Of a stretch of DNA of 64,000 nt, positions 1-11,694 are shown piece after piece. The notes below the pieces were generated by a model. It saw only the letters and a list, made by a program, of their open reading frames with translations, was not told the origin of the DNA and ran no database searches. A program made the position numbers and the translations under genes. Within the stretch, counting starts at the first letter, position 1. Every line of letters begins with the position of its first letter. The stretch comes from Acheta domesticus. Lineage: Eukaryota > Arthropoda > Insecta > Orthoptera > Gryllidae. The DNA lies in assembly GCA_031308135.1 (NCBI GenBank), contig JAHLJT010000631.1:154955276-155019275 (forward strand), given 5' to 3'.

Positions 1-1238
1 ATATTACTCTGTTTATACTGTAAAGGGACGGTCGCGCACGCAAGGATTTCGGCGTGTGCATAAATAATATTTTATTTAACATTGCGAGTGCTTGAAAGCT
101 TGAGGCCAGGAACGGTGCACATTTCGCTAACTGGGGCCGCAACCGGACGCGGCTGCCTATTGTCAGGAGACCGTTTTGGTTCGGGGAAAATCCCGACCCC
201 GCGTCAGGGGAGTGTCAGCACCCACGCCGGCGTCTACCGAGAATTGACGTGACGTACTTCGTCACTTAAACTTAGATTCCCAACCGACTCTACCGCGACC
301 GCATTGGACAGCACGCATCGCGCAATTTGGCTGCGCCAGTAGTGAAAAAATAGGCGGGGGAGAGACACGTGATCTCGCGATTGAGGGAGGTAGATGCGAG
401 GGTGAGATTCAGTCATTCTGATGGCAGAGACGCCAGCGACTAGTCGCGCATTCATTACGATGGGAGAGACGCCTGCGATCACTCTCTCGAATCTATTGAA
501 AGCGCGGTCAGCAGCTGCTTTAGTAACGGGGCGCCGTTCGTGCAAAGTTTGCACTGCGACGCGGGCGACCGTCATAAAGGGACCGTGATGAGATTCATGG
601 GGGACGTGCGGGCATGTTCGATGCCGCTGGACCAGTAGAGGCCACGCCATTGCCGCGAGACGCCAGATCGCCGCGAGACGTCAGATGGCCGAGGGAAACG
701 CATCACCGCCACTTCGCCACCCGCTCATGTGTCCCCTGAAGAGAGCCCAACGCTGTACGAGTGTGGGGGTCGAACGGACGAAGGAGTGCCCGGACTTCGC
801 CTGAGAGCCGGCCGCCAATAAAGGACGCGGTCGTCGCCGCAATCTCGCTGACGCCGGCATCGCCGCCGCAGCCCGTCGCCAGCCGCTCGTCCGACCCGGT
901 GAACGGGGAACACAGCCGCGCGCCAGCCACCGCGCACCGCGTACATCGCCGCTGCTGCCGCCGACCCGACTCACGGGCCGATGCCGCGCCTGGAGAGGCG
1001 GAACGCCCGGACAATGACCCAGAAGGGTTAGGTTAAGTAAGTTAAGTTAAGTAAGTTAGGTTAAGACACTGTAATAAGTTGTAGGAGGTTTCACTTCATA
1101 ATTTTTAATAACGCCCTAATTAAACTCAGTGATTAAGAACGAGTCTTTCAATGCCTAATGCATGAAAATTATCCAGTCACACATGCGTCCTGCCCAACTT
1201 TCAGCCGGGCGTACGAGGCAACGTGTCACCGACGGGAA
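1..1238. other. Unassigned region with a GC-rich island
   Basis: No supported gene. Bases 660-1015 are strongly GC-rich and CpG-rich, unlike the AT-rich surroundings, and contain several overlapping short open frames on both strands, which is what GC-rich DNA gives by chance. It could be the promoter/CpG-rich start of a gene lying to the left or an old repeat; the sequence does not decide. Confidence 0.4.
1027..1066 (+). repeat. Short TTAGG/TTAAG-type repeat
   Basis: About 40 bases of interleaved GTTAGG, GTTAAG and TAAG units follow the GC-rich island. TTAGG is the usual insect telomere unit, but here the units are mixed and the tract is short, so this is an interstitial repeat and not a telomere. 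Confidence 0.6.
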
Positions 1239-1440
1239 TCAAAAGGTAAGTCGGGCCACCCCTGACATACATCCCGTCAAACTAGATGAGAGAGTGTGCG
1301 GGGTGTTACAGTTAAGAGAGAAAGTGAAAAAATTGTAGTAGCAGTTTGAGCATACATTGCGGAAATAAATTAATGGGCTACCCTCTGATACCACGTTGAA
1401 AGAATTACTGTATTTTATTCCGTAACTTAAGTTGAGCACA
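1239..1440 (-). mobile_element. Possible LTR edge with initiator-tRNA primer site
   Basis: On the minus strand the bases 1393-1383 read TGGTATCAGAG, which matches the 3' end of some initiator methionine tRNAs and is a common primer-binding site in Copia-type retroelements. Just upstream (1440-1394) is an AT-rich stretch with AATAAAATA, as expected of an LTR end. No partner LTR and no gag/pol follow, so this is a tentative LTR remnant only. Confidence 0.3.
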
Positions 1441-1474
1441 CCTTCTCCCGTTTTATCTGAAAAATCTAATCCAC

Positions 1475-1501
1475 AGAGATCCCGACCCTGAAGGGATCTC
1501 T
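1475..1501. repeat. Perfect 9-bp inverted repeat (hairpin)
   Basis: AGAGATCCC at 1475-1483 is the exact reverse complement of GGGATCTCT at 1493-1501, with a nine-base loop. No transposon end or RNA gene could be tied to it. Confidence 0.6.
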
Positions 1502-1565
1502 AGTTCTACCGGGAGCAATTCCGTAGAAATCTTCGGCTGCTGTCGCAGATTCTTATTATGATTGC

Positions 1566-1630
1566 AATATTTAGATCGCCAAAATTTTGTAAGTATACCG
1601 AGTCTTCTCTGAGTATTTGGCAAAATATTA
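1566..1630 (+). repeat. Diverged copy of an exon edge plus donor site
   Basis: About 65 bases match 3142-3207 with roughly eight differences, covering the last codons of the 2946-3164 exon, its GTAAGTATA donor and the start of the intron. It suggests a local partial duplication of the gene. The rest of the exon is missing here. Confidence 0.5.
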
Positions 1631-1689
1631 CATACTTTGACCGTATGGTCAAAACACCAGCATTAGGCAAATCACCACATTTGAAAGTG

Positions 1690-2660
1690 GCGCGCAGACA
1701 ATGAATCGACCGCGGGGTGAATCAAACAAGACCGGTGAACGAGTGCCCGGAACGGGGGATTCGTGGACAACATCGAACGGAAGGAGTCGAGGGAGAATGG
1801 CGGACAGGTAACGAGTGGAGGAGACGAAAGAGGAGCGATGTGAGGATGTTGTGGAAGAAATCGGGACTAATCGAGGTAATGTGTGGTCAAAGGAATGAGA
1901 AGTGTGACAAACTCAGTAAGGAAAGTGATTAAGGATTGTTAAAAATGTGTTCGAAGAGATATAATCACGAAATTTAGTCATAGAAGTGCAACGTTGGATA
2001 GACACGTGGGCGATACTGCATTTGTGACAAGTCGGCGTAGCTGTGCGGGTGCGGAACCGAATTGTGGGGGGGCCTGTAAGCCGAAACTGGAATTCCGACG
2101 TGTGTGAAGAGAAATTGGTGGCGGATACAACGCCGATGTGCTAGAACGGACCGTTAGCGACACGTGTGCAGACGCAGAGCGACGGCGGCGCCAAGGCCAC
2201 CTCGCGGCAGCGACCACGGGGACAGCACGTGGCGTGGCTTCGCGAGGAAGGCAGCTAGTGGAAAGTTCAGATAAGTAACGATAGTTATAAATAAGAATGG
2301 ATGGGGTCGGATATAGGGGACATGCCGGTTCAGGATGCTCATTGGAGTGATAAAGAAAAGTAACAGTGTCTGTGATGAGAGTGGAAGGCATGGAAGAGCA
2401 TGGCAGAGATGGAAATATTATGAACGGGAATAATAAATGTAAACAATAGGAACAATCAGACAAATAATATAAAAGTGGTTAATTAGTGTTTATTAATGAT
2501 CTACGATCATCTTGGTAATGTTACTTGTGTTATTAATGTAAATTGTTAGTCTCAATAAATCCTTGTCTGTGTAATAATAGAATCATCGAATTCAGACATG
2601 CTGATTAAAGTATCCCCCTAAAAGAATTCCTGTACCCTAATGAACCAAAAATTTTATGAT
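1690..2660. other. No gene seen
   Basis: A moderately GC-rich stretch that passes into AT-rich DNA after 2400. Short open frames on both strands have no recognisable domain. The sequence CTCAATAAATCC near 2553 would suit the polyadenylation region of an LTR on the plus strand, but no ends were found. Confidence 0.3.
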
Positions 2661-2945
2661 ATGTGCATCCCGAGAGACCGACAAGGGTAAGTACGGTCAC
2701 AATACATATGATAAGAATTTCCTCTATAGACTTTCATACATTACTCTAATGCTGCAGAAGCGTCCAACACATTCGAGCTCCCTTTCACGGCCTGTTTCGC
2801 AACGCCCTGGTTTGTTTTAATTTGGCTTGTGAGTACCTTGTGGGAACTGAAAATCTCAGAAACGATTTCTCACGTATTTTCTTTCAGGTTTGGAATATTA
2901 TTTTTCACATCGTCTAACAATTTATATTTTTCAAAATAATCGCAG

Positions 2946-3164
2946 ATTATGCAAAGAGGTGGCGTGGATATTTTTCCTGATCGCGATGCATACTGTTACG
3001 TTGAAGGAAGTGCTTCTAAACATCGTGTTGCAGAGGACCATTTGTATCACTGCATGGCACTTTTGAGCACTTCTCATAATTTCACATGGAGTCGTTGGAA
3101 TTTGTTAGCTGGAAGGAGAAAAATGGTCTTGCAGATGAGAGAATATTTAGATCGCAAAAATCTT
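2946..3164 (+). CDS. Internal exon of an unrecognised conserved-looking protein
   Basis: A 219-base, phase-0 exon candidate. It is preceded by a T-rich tract ending TAATCGCAG and followed by the donor GTAAGTATA. The 73 residues (IMQRGGVDIFPD... to ...YLDRKNL) have a balanced, globular composition rich in His, Cys, Trp and Arg, unlike the random frames nearby, and include AEDHLYHCMALLS. I do not recognise the family, so no function is given. Phase and composition suit joining to the exon at 21227, which would need an 18-kb intron holding only transposons. An ATG at 2949 is probably internal and not the start. A second, diverged copy of this exon's 3' edge and donor lies at 1566-1630. Exon status rests on splice signals and coding character only. 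Confidence 0.55.
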
Positions 3165-3839
3165 GTAAGTATACAGAGTTTTCTCTCAGTATCTGACAAA
3201 ATATTTTTGTTTATTTAATCTCTCCCTTATATAAAAGAGAAAATCATGGATGAATGAATGCGTATAAAAAATGCTTTTGAGCTACCCGAGTGTGCATGAA
3301 TGCTTTTGTGCTAGAACAGGGGTGGAGTGTACGCGATACGATAATTGGTGGATTTATCTGGTCATTACAGGGTCTTTTTGTCTGATATACAAAAGTGAAG
3401 AAAATGAAAAGAGAAGTTAATTATCTTAGAGTTCTTCAAAACTATTAGTGGAGAAATTCCGAGAAAACACTCAATTATGGGCTAAAGTGAAATATTTTCT
3501 TGCAGTATGATAGTCCAATATCTCGCTAAGAAAAGTTGCGATCGCTGCAATTGTCAGCGAAACGGAATAAGTCAGAGGAAGCCAAACACTACAGGGCACC
3601 GTGGAGGTGCTGGAAACCGGGGAACTCGAGGAATACCAGTTTTCTGGCTTCCTCTAATTCAATTATATATACATATACTGTTTTATTAATTAGTGCGTTA
3701 TTTATGTTTGGGGAATTTATTTTCATTTTATATTAGGTTTGTTGGTTTAAAATATGTAACTTTTTTGAATATTAAAAACGCTTTTGAGCCACTAGAGCGA
3801 TTTTCACTGAGTGTGTGGGAATACTTTTAAGTCAGAACA

Positions 3840-5032
3840 GGTGGAGGTCTTTTACTTTTGCGGAAAGGTCTGTTGATCATCCTGGGTGATAGCGAGCAGA
3901 TATTTACAATGCAGTTATTCTGCTTTGCTACATTACGAGTGTGTGAGAATTCGAACCTCAATTTTTTTTGTGATTTTTTGGCTGTTGTCGTCGACGCTCC
4001 TGCTGCCGGTGTCTGTGAAGAACTGAAAATGTTTCGAAATGAAGTAAGAATTTTTACTTTCCTTGTATGTACGTATATACGGAGTGACATACGTAGTATA
4101 GGGAAAGTTATGTAATGCTGCGCAAGAAATGGCGAATTTTCGGCGGAAAAAATTAATTGCCGGGCGCTGATAGCGAAAAAGTGGATAAAACCAGTTGCTA
4201 AATTAAGAAAAAAAATCTCGTAACACTTGATGTAGCCAGAATCCCTGTTTTGTGGGTCCTTGATACCGTAAAACCAATTGAAAGGAAAACGTCCGTCTGT
4301 CCGCCCGTCTGTTTTTGGCCGTCCGTCTCTGAACACAGCTAGCGCTAAAACCATTGATACAATTTCTTCCAAAATGTATTTTCCCTGGTCGATCTGGTTC
4401 TAGTCGAAGCTTTAGTATTTTGAAAAAGATTCTTTAAAATTTGGGGTTACTTTATATGAAGCTCCCGGGGATTTTCAAAATTTTTTCAAAAACGGCGAAA
4501 ATTTTCGAAAATTGTGACAGTTTGAATTTTTTGGCGTCTTTCTCCAACTACAAAATTGAAGATAAAGATTTTCCTTCAAATAAATGTGTTCTCCAAAGTG
4601 AGTTCTTTGTTTAAGGTCAGATACATTGTTTTGAAAATTTTAGTAGTATCCGTGCAACATTGCGTGCAATATGTGCAATTTTAAAATATTACAAAAACTA
4701 GATGTTCTCAAAAACGGCTCCAAATTTTATCTTTAAACTTTTGGTAGGGGTAGTGCTAAATGTCTTGTATGAGATGGCATGAAGCCATATTGCTCTATTT
4801 TGTTTTTTCAAAAATTACAAAAATATAATTTTTTTCACTTGTCTCTCACGTCGATAATATTTGCATTACCGTCGCTTTGTTCACATTATCATATGTATGA
4901 GTACATGTGCTTTAAATAATGTCAAGTAAAGTTTCTCGAAAATACAACCGTTTTCTGTGAAAACTAGCTCAAAATTCCACATTTTCAGAAACGCTCAAAC
5001 TCCATTTTCTCATAAATGGCTAGAAAAACTTT
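3840..5032. repeat. AT-rich dispersed repeat, block 1
   Basis: One of at least seven blocks of the same unclassified family. The segment 4070-4330 closely matches 53870-54110, both holding TATACGGAGT, ACGTAGTATAGGGAAAGTTA and GCCGAAAATTC-type sequence. The inner part is made of loosely repeated phrases about AAATGGCGTTT, AACTTTGAGC and TTTTCAAAAA. No open frame is shared between copies, so it appears non-coding. It is split by a solo LTR at 5033. Confidence 0.6.
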
Positions 5033-5651
5033 TGTGATAATAATGAATGATTTATTTTATCTAATTTAATTTACTAGCTCAGTTCTTTGGTTCTCATGCT
5101 CTCTATACAGAGGAGCCTGGAAGTCTGAAATTGTTTATATCCCGAAGGAATTACATATAACGTAGCACAACAATAATTTTGTTTATTAAAAATTGAATTT
5201 GGGATTAACAATATAAATTCTCTTGATTGATTGCATGCATCAGGTTCACGGTACCGAATTGTCTGGCGTTGTGAAACGATGACCCCGCAGTTCGTAGCCC
5301 CTTGACTTCCGCGCCGAAAATCCCTCTTCGCGCCGGTCGTCGCCGAAGTCGTCTGCTTCTTTCTTGCTGACTCACTTCTTGCACTATTGTTCCACAATCT
5401 ATCCTCCCTATTCACGTCGACGTCCTACTTAAATAATTCAGATTACATTCGCGCCGCTACCACCATGATGCCAGTCAACCACCAACTCTCTAGTCCAGGG
5501 CCCCCTCTCGCCCGTCAACAACCTTCGTTACCTAGTAACCGCGACCGTCCAGATTAAAGCGCGGCGTTTGTTTTGTAATATTTTGTATATTACAGCTCCG
5601 TCCATCCAGATTAAGGCGCGGCGTTTGATCTGTAATATTTTGTATATTACA
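5033..5651 (-). mobile_element. Solo LTR
   Basis: A 619-base insertion that interrupts the AT-rich dispersed repeat, begins TGTGATAATAATG and ends ATATTACA, and is flanked by the four-base duplication CTTT (5029-5032 and 5652-5655). The AATAAACAAAATT sequence read on the minus strand (about 5190) suggests minus orientation. Near its 5' end on that strand is a two-copy tandem repeat of about 52 bases (5548-5650) carrying GCGCGGCGTTTG. No internal retroelement genes remain, so LTR-LTR recombination is the likely origin. Superfamily is not clear; a 4-5 base duplication fits Gypsy or ERV/Bel-type elements. Confidence 0.6.
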
Positions 5652-5655
5652 CTTT

Positions 5656-6260
5656 CTTCAAACTTTTCGATCGGATGGTGCTAAATGCAATCTTTGATAT
5701 GACGTATGGTTTATTCTGAGGTATTCTTTTTGTTTTTTCAAAATTACACAAATGTAATTTTTTTGAAAGATCTCTCAGATCTTTAATACGCACATTACCA
5801 GTCATTCGTAAGCATTATTATATTTGTGAGTGTATGTGCTTTAAATGACTTCAAATGAAGTATTTTGAAAACTCAACATTTTCTGTGAAAAAGGGCTTCA
5901 AATTTCGCACTTTTATTAACGCCAAAAAGCCATTTCTTTAAAATGGCACAAAATTTTTAAGAGAAAATTCTCATTTAAGTCTAGGTTTTTGTGTTCTTTA
6001 ATATTCTAAAATTAATATTTCCGTTCTACCATTAGGAAACCGAAAAATTAAGAAAATGTCAAAAAAAAATGTAGTTTGTGCGGTGATAGTTGGCAGCTGG
6101 CCAGAGTACGTGGCAATTCCAAATAGCTAGCGCACACCCAAGGAAATAGAAAACTGAAACGGGAAAGTCTGTTCCATTCTGTAGCACGACTAGTTTGTTC
6201 ATGAATTGTGCTATTAGTATCCTTGCGTTTGTAAAGATTAAAATTGTATTGCATTAAGTA
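5656..6260. repeat. AT-rich dispersed repeat, block 1 continued
   Basis: Continuation of the repeat after the solo LTR. It ends with CTGTTCCATTCTGTAGCAC near 6170-6190, the reverse complement of the recurring terminal phrase GTGCTACAGAATGG seen at 52068, 52607 and 53210. Confidence 0.6.
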
Positions 6261-7670
6261 GAAAATTTAAAAAAATCATTTTGTTTGATGTCCCGCCGAA
6301 GAAAAATATGATATTAAGAGGCCTAGAAAGAACACTTTATGACTTCAAAATTTTATTAAAATGTAAAATCTTTAAATACTTTTAGTCATGTTATTACACT
6401 TTTGGTTATATTAAAATGTAAAATCGTAAAATACAGGTGGTTATGTCGGTATAATTCGAAGACTTCTGTTTTGTTTTCTCAAGCAATTGTTTGGAGGTGA
6501 GGGTATATGGTCGAAGACTGGGTTTAAAACATAACGAATAGCACTGCGAATCTTTTCATAAGTTCGTAAGTTTCATTTATAAGTTTAAGTCTTTTCTCCA
6601 AATACGTTCTAAGCTTAAGTTTAAAAATTTAAACCACGTAGTACGTAGGAAGTTCGAAAAACCATGATACTTCTGGAAACCATATTGAACAGATTGCAGT
6701 TACGATTATTTCGCCCTTCTACTATAATAGATCAATTAAATTCTGCAGTTTTTTAAAATTACATGACCGTCATTCGATTGAGCTGCAAACCCTCATTAAG
6801 AGGGCACCAGCCGCTACTGGTTTGTTTATAAACATATATGGTCTCTTCTTATCTTAATGAACCTTTGTGTAGATGATCTTCCAAACAAGAGAAAAGTTGT
6901 TAAAATTACTGCTATCCCTCTTTCCTAATTCCTAGAGCAAAATTAAAGCACTCTTTTCGTGTCGTGCAAATATATCGGATATAGAGAGTAAATTCGATTG
7001 AGTCGAAAAGATTAAACCAAATTACGCTCAGAGTAATTGAATGTCGAAATTGTTTCTGGAGGCTGCCGCAGGAGGAGTACGCAATAATGCATCTATTTAC
7101 AAATGCCCATATCAACGATGATCGCAGAAAACATACTAGGGCGGGGAGGAGCAGACCGGGCCAGGTGACGTAGGGTGAACCGGGGAGGGACGGGGTTAGG
7201 CCTCATTCACAATGCAAACTTAACAGCAATGTAGAAGCAAAACCTAGAAATGAGATACTAAGCGAGACCTTTCATAATGCCTTGACGTAACCGTAGACGG
7301 AAGTCCTTAAACTTAAGAGTTCAGAAGCTCCAAGCTTTTACGCTACGTTTACGTCGGGATTCTACCGAAGACCAATCGGGAGCGGCAAGGAAGGTCGATT
7401 TCCGATTGTGTTCAGGTTCTTTGTAGTAATGTCATTGTAATTGTTATGTGGAGAACTAGTTTGCGAACGATTTTGATGCGTGTAGTGCGTAATGCGTGTA
7501 GCGAATAAACTAATTATGTTCGACAAATTACTGGTGAATTTGGTACAAAAGAATCCTTCTTTATAAGATGAAAGAAATGTGAGCACTACTACATATTTTA
7601 TATATTATATATATTATAATTATATATATAATTATAATAATATAATATAATTATATATATAATATAATTA
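6261..7670. other. No gene seen
   Basis: Mixed AT-rich sequence without a supported gene. Short minus-strand frames at 6912-7115 and 7362-7586 have no recognisable domain. Confidence 0.3.
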
Positions 7671-7672
7671 TA

Positions 7673-7722
<50 letters not shown>
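7590..7722. repeat. (TA)n microsatellite
   Basis: An interrupted TA/ATAT tract ending in an uninterrupted TA run of about 45 bases. Confidence 0.9.
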
Positions 7723-9660
7723 TGATATACCAAATGCAGGAGGGCATTCAATATCAAATAATTTAATGCTTTAAAGTTAGTTTGAATTAGAATTAGACAC
7801 CTTAGTAACAGGTGACAAGAACGTTGCTAGGCAGAACACCAATGTTTTGACATGTCACGATATTTGGTAAGTGGTCACCTTAGTAACAAGAATAAACAAT
7901 TTTATGAGCCCGTGGATATAGTGTAGAATCAGTCGAAAATGCGTGTGTAAGAGTAGAAATTTCGCCCAAGAGTGCACCTTGGTTATAAAAGTCAATAAAT
8001 AATAAGAATCCGTTGGTAGGGAATATCAAACAAAATTTTGTACAACAATGAATACGAGTTTTCCTGGATCGAAGAACGAAAACATCGTTGGACCTCAGAT
8101 TTCATAGCATGAGGATCACTTCTGAATTGAGGGGATACGTGCTCGAGTTCACACTTTATTGTGATAAATATATCGTATATTTTTATGATCGAAAGTAGAG
8201 ACTTGTAAAAATTTCGGAGATACAGTTCGGGACTTTTTTTTCCGCGAGTGAAAGTGGAACATAGAAACAGAGAATTTGGTGAAACCGTGCACTGACTTGA
8301 ATTATTTTCATACCGATAGGGAGGAACTTGTAAGAAACTTGTCAACTTTAATTAGTTTTCACCAGTGACGAAGGTGAAGCACCAGGCTAATGAACTTGTA
8401 CATTTTTTTGCCGAACAAGGTGAGGACTTTAATTATTTTACAAATGGATCCGGACGTGTAAATAACTGTAGAACTATTTATTTGAACTTTGATTATTTTC
8501 ACTAGTGCTGATGGTGATACGGCAGGCTAGTGCAAGCAGCTTCGGGCGCATGAATAACCGATTCAATTAGTTATACGCGGGTAGGCATCTGCATGGACAC
8601 ATATGACTAGTGCATTATGTGAATGGGAGTGACTTCGTGCCGTGTCGCAAGATTCAAGATGGAAGGCATCAAGACTAGAGCTGGTAACTGGTCGGTCGGA
8701 GGTGATGGTATGGAGATACGCGGCGTTCGAGCGAAGCATCAAACGATACAACGGGAAGAGAGCTTAGGTCAATATTCGTAGGAACAATTATTTTATTTTT
8801 CATGGTCATGACCAAAGTCAATAATTTTTAAAGAGAGTTCTTTCGATTCAAATGAAATCTTTGATTATAATAAATTCAAATTGTTCTAGTGCTAAAGAAA
8901 GTACAAAAAACTTGGTTATTATTGTGCACTCTATCACATTAAAATAACTTCAGGTTTTGTCGTTTTCCGTATGGAAGCGAGCCGACAGGGAGAAGATTGT
9001 GATTAAACGATGACGTAAGCCGAATTGTGCCCCTTGCATATTCGAACCCATGAGAGTTACAAGCATAACGTGAAATTTATCTTATTGTTTATAAAATTTC
9101 ATTTTTTAATGTTAATTTTTTGTTTATAAATGTTTATTTATAAAATTATTAATTTTACCACGAATTAAAAATCTGAAAAAAAACGAAAAGAAAGTTCATA
9201 CTTTCTTCTAAAGGACTGCGAAGTTTCAAAATGGCTTCTGTTAAAAGAACTTTTTGAGAATTTTTTAAATCTTTCCTCGTTCACAGCGTCGCGAGAACCT
9301 CATGCGCCCGTCGTTGTATGTGCCGCTATCGAATGAAACGCGGGGGGGGGGGAACAAGCTTCACAACAGGAAAATAAGTGTAAATGTTCACTGAGCAATG
9401 AGTTTTAAAGTTATTGTTAATATTCCAAAACATATAAAATATGAAGTTGTATCAGATTTACGTCTTTTTAAGTTTCTCTTTATGTAACTTGGACAAGATG
9501 TGCACTTTCTTTCAAGGAGCATGTTTTAATTATTTCTTTATCTTCTCAAATAGGAACAAAGAAATGTAACGAACGTGTACCACGTAGCCATTTTGCTGCA
9601 GTTCTATGACTTTTAAGCGAATTCTTTCTTCTCCATGATCTTCATTGGTGAAGAAGAAAA
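7723..9660. other. No gene seen
   Basis: AT-rich sequence with loosely repeated phrases (ACTAGTG...GTGA near 8360 and 8500; TTAGTAACA near 7800 and 7885) and a G run near 9345. No gene or transposon end could be supported. Confidence 0.3.
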
Positions 9661-9663
9661 TCA

Positions 9664-10875
9664 CTATGTTTTGTATGTTATTGTACCACTGATAGAGCTT
9701 CTTGGGAGTCGTAATCGGATCATGATGTACTTGAATAGTTCAACGTGAATCCACTTCCGATACGTCACTCTGTCAATCATCCTCTCTTCAAACTTTTCCT
9801 GCAACATTTTAAGTCGTTCTATTTCAGGACATTTGTCACACTTTTTAAAGTAACAGTCAATTTGGAGTGTCAAAAATAACTTTTGTTAGGTAGTACCGAC
9901 AATCCTTCAATGCTCCAACATCATATGTTAACTTTGCGAAACCTCCTCCGTCAAACTCCGTCAAACCTCCTCCATTAACTTTACTCGTAGGTTTTCGTGA
10001 TATACACAAACACATACTGTATGTGTACCGTTAGCTCCTGGTAAAATGCAGTGTTTCAGTCTTAATTCAGCGAACTTTGAAAATCTGATCTTTAGGTGCA
10101 GAGACTTTTCTTTAAAATGTCAGTAGGTTTCTTTCATGTTGCTCAGTATAATCCTCTTTTGTTTGTGAATATCCCCCATTCTCTCTTACTGAAATAAAAT
10201 TATTTTTTTCCTTTATTTACTCATTATACGGCTAACGTCATCTGAACAATAAAAAGCCACAACATATTGGTGTACAGAAGCGACGATAGCTCTTCTGGAT
10301 TTCACATGTGGAGTTGACAATATTCCTTTGTTGCTAGTTGTTTTACAAACAGTTATCATGTGAGTAGATGCATAAAAATGTTTTTTAATTTTAGGAAAAG
10401 ACCAATCTTCGAAAATCGTTAAAATTTTAAGTTTTATCATCATCAGTAGTTTTGTATCTTTTTTTCAATTCTTCTATGATGTATTCATTTTCTTGTTCTT
10501 CTTCTACCTCTTTTACATCAAAATTCTTCACTAGGAGTTAGATCACCATTATCTCTCATTTCAATGTTCAATTACGAATTATTGTCTTCTTCTGAATTTC
10601 TACTCTGATGACTTGTACCAGGTTTGCTGGAAAATGTTTCAATGGTACCTTTAGAAGTTTGACATTCGTTTTATAAACCATTTTGAAGTTCTCCATCTGC
10701 ATACGTTGCAAATTTTCAAGTTCGGCGTAATTTGTAAGTATTGTGTGCCCAACTTTTGAAGGATACTTCGTATTACATGTCTTAAATTTTTACATTCAGT
10801 TCTAACATACTTTTCTACATTGAAAGGATTAAAACATGAATCAAAGCGTATCTTCATTGTACCTGACATCTTCAA
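9664..10875 (-). pseudogene. Decayed multi-copy arthropod repeat-family protein
   Basis: Read on the minus strand, a series of broken frames matches, in the right order, a protein family that I know from many arthropod and cnidarian genomes as a multi-copy, probably transposon-linked, uncharacterised protein. The upstream part (10875-10651) has a CFNPF...KICNVCR-type zinc region. The middle (10443-10213) ends FYCSDDVSRIM, a characteristic phrase. The next part (about 10090-9970) reads SKFAELRLKHCILPGANG followed by THTVCV. The last part (9873-9664) has a CDKCPEIE...FEERMIDRVTYRKW phrase. Stops and frameshifts separate the pieces and the C-terminal half is missing. The function is unknown and I give no name. 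Confidence 0.55.
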
Positions 10876-10879
10876 TTAT

Positions 10880-11637
10880 TTTTTGTCACTCTCCTAGAAA
10901 GAAAGAAGCGCACGGGCACTCACACACGCGTCTCAAACGAGGATATTATTTGCACTGTGTCACACACTCTTGGATGTAAACTGATCCCAATGTTTGTATT
11001 GCTTGGTGGACTTCCTGCCATTGCCTTGGGTGGTAAACGACTTGCTGACATCGATGAAAGGGCGTGGGCAGTGTTGGGCAAGGCCGTAAGTCCAGTGGAG
11101 GAAGACACAGGGAGCATTGACAAAGCGGTATGGCAGCGGCGCGCCGCGGCGGTCGAGAAAATGCTCTGTGCTCCATTGAATATTATTTTTTTACGTGAGT
11201 TCTAAAACAGAAGCCATTTTGAAAATTTGCAGGGATGGAGATGAAAGTCTAAAGAATATATTGCCGTCGAGTTTAAAACAAAAAATCATGGGAATCATCT
11301 TAAAAATCTCGTTTTAAAAATTATAAACAATTTAAAAAACACAATATAAAAATATGCAATTATTTATAAACACTTGTTGAAAGACTGCTTCTTTAGCTTT
11401 AATTTGAGATCAAGTTTAATTTTTTACAAGCAATACATTTGGAGATAAAAATTATTAAACATCTCGACATTGGAGAAAAATTAATATATTTCAATAATTG
11501 TAACTTCAAAAATAATGTATTCTCGGCTAAACAAAAAAATACGTGTCTCTTACTTTTCATTATAGATAGTGTAAAAAAAATATTAGAGAATTTGAAACAC
11601 CTCAGGTTTTTTTCTGTCCGGTTTTACGTGGAATGAC

Positions 11638-11640
<3 letters not shown>
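10880..11640. other. No gene seen
   Basis: A small moderately GC-rich patch (10890-11180) followed by very AT-rich DNA. Overlapping frames on both strands at 10920-11205 have no recognisable domain. Confidence 0.3.

Positions 11641-11688
<48 letters not shown>
11641..11688. repeat. (TA)n microsatellite
   Basis: An uninterrupted TA tract of about 48 bases directly next to the Tc1-type transposase relic, consistent with Tc1/mariner preference for TA targets. Confidence 0.9.

Positions 11689-11689
<1 letters not shown>

Positions 11690-11694
<5 letters not shown>

Noticed and set aside
681..1036. Four overlapping frames on both strands in the GC-rich island
   Set aside because: GC-rich DNA has few stops, so overlapping frames are expected. 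None shows a motif or splice context.
1027..1066. A telomere end
   Set aside because: Only about 40 bases of mixed TTAGG and TTAAG units, with ordinary sequence on both sides.
2610..2690. A short exon upstream of 2946 ending CAAGG|GTAAGTAC
   Set aside because: Its phase would put the 2946 exon in a frame with stops, so it does not join to it.
3858..4115. A plus-strand exon ending at GAAATGAAGTAAGAATT
   Set aside because: The donor-like site is good, but the sequence belongs to the dispersed AT-rich repeat region, no acceptor fits, and the translation is not protein-like.
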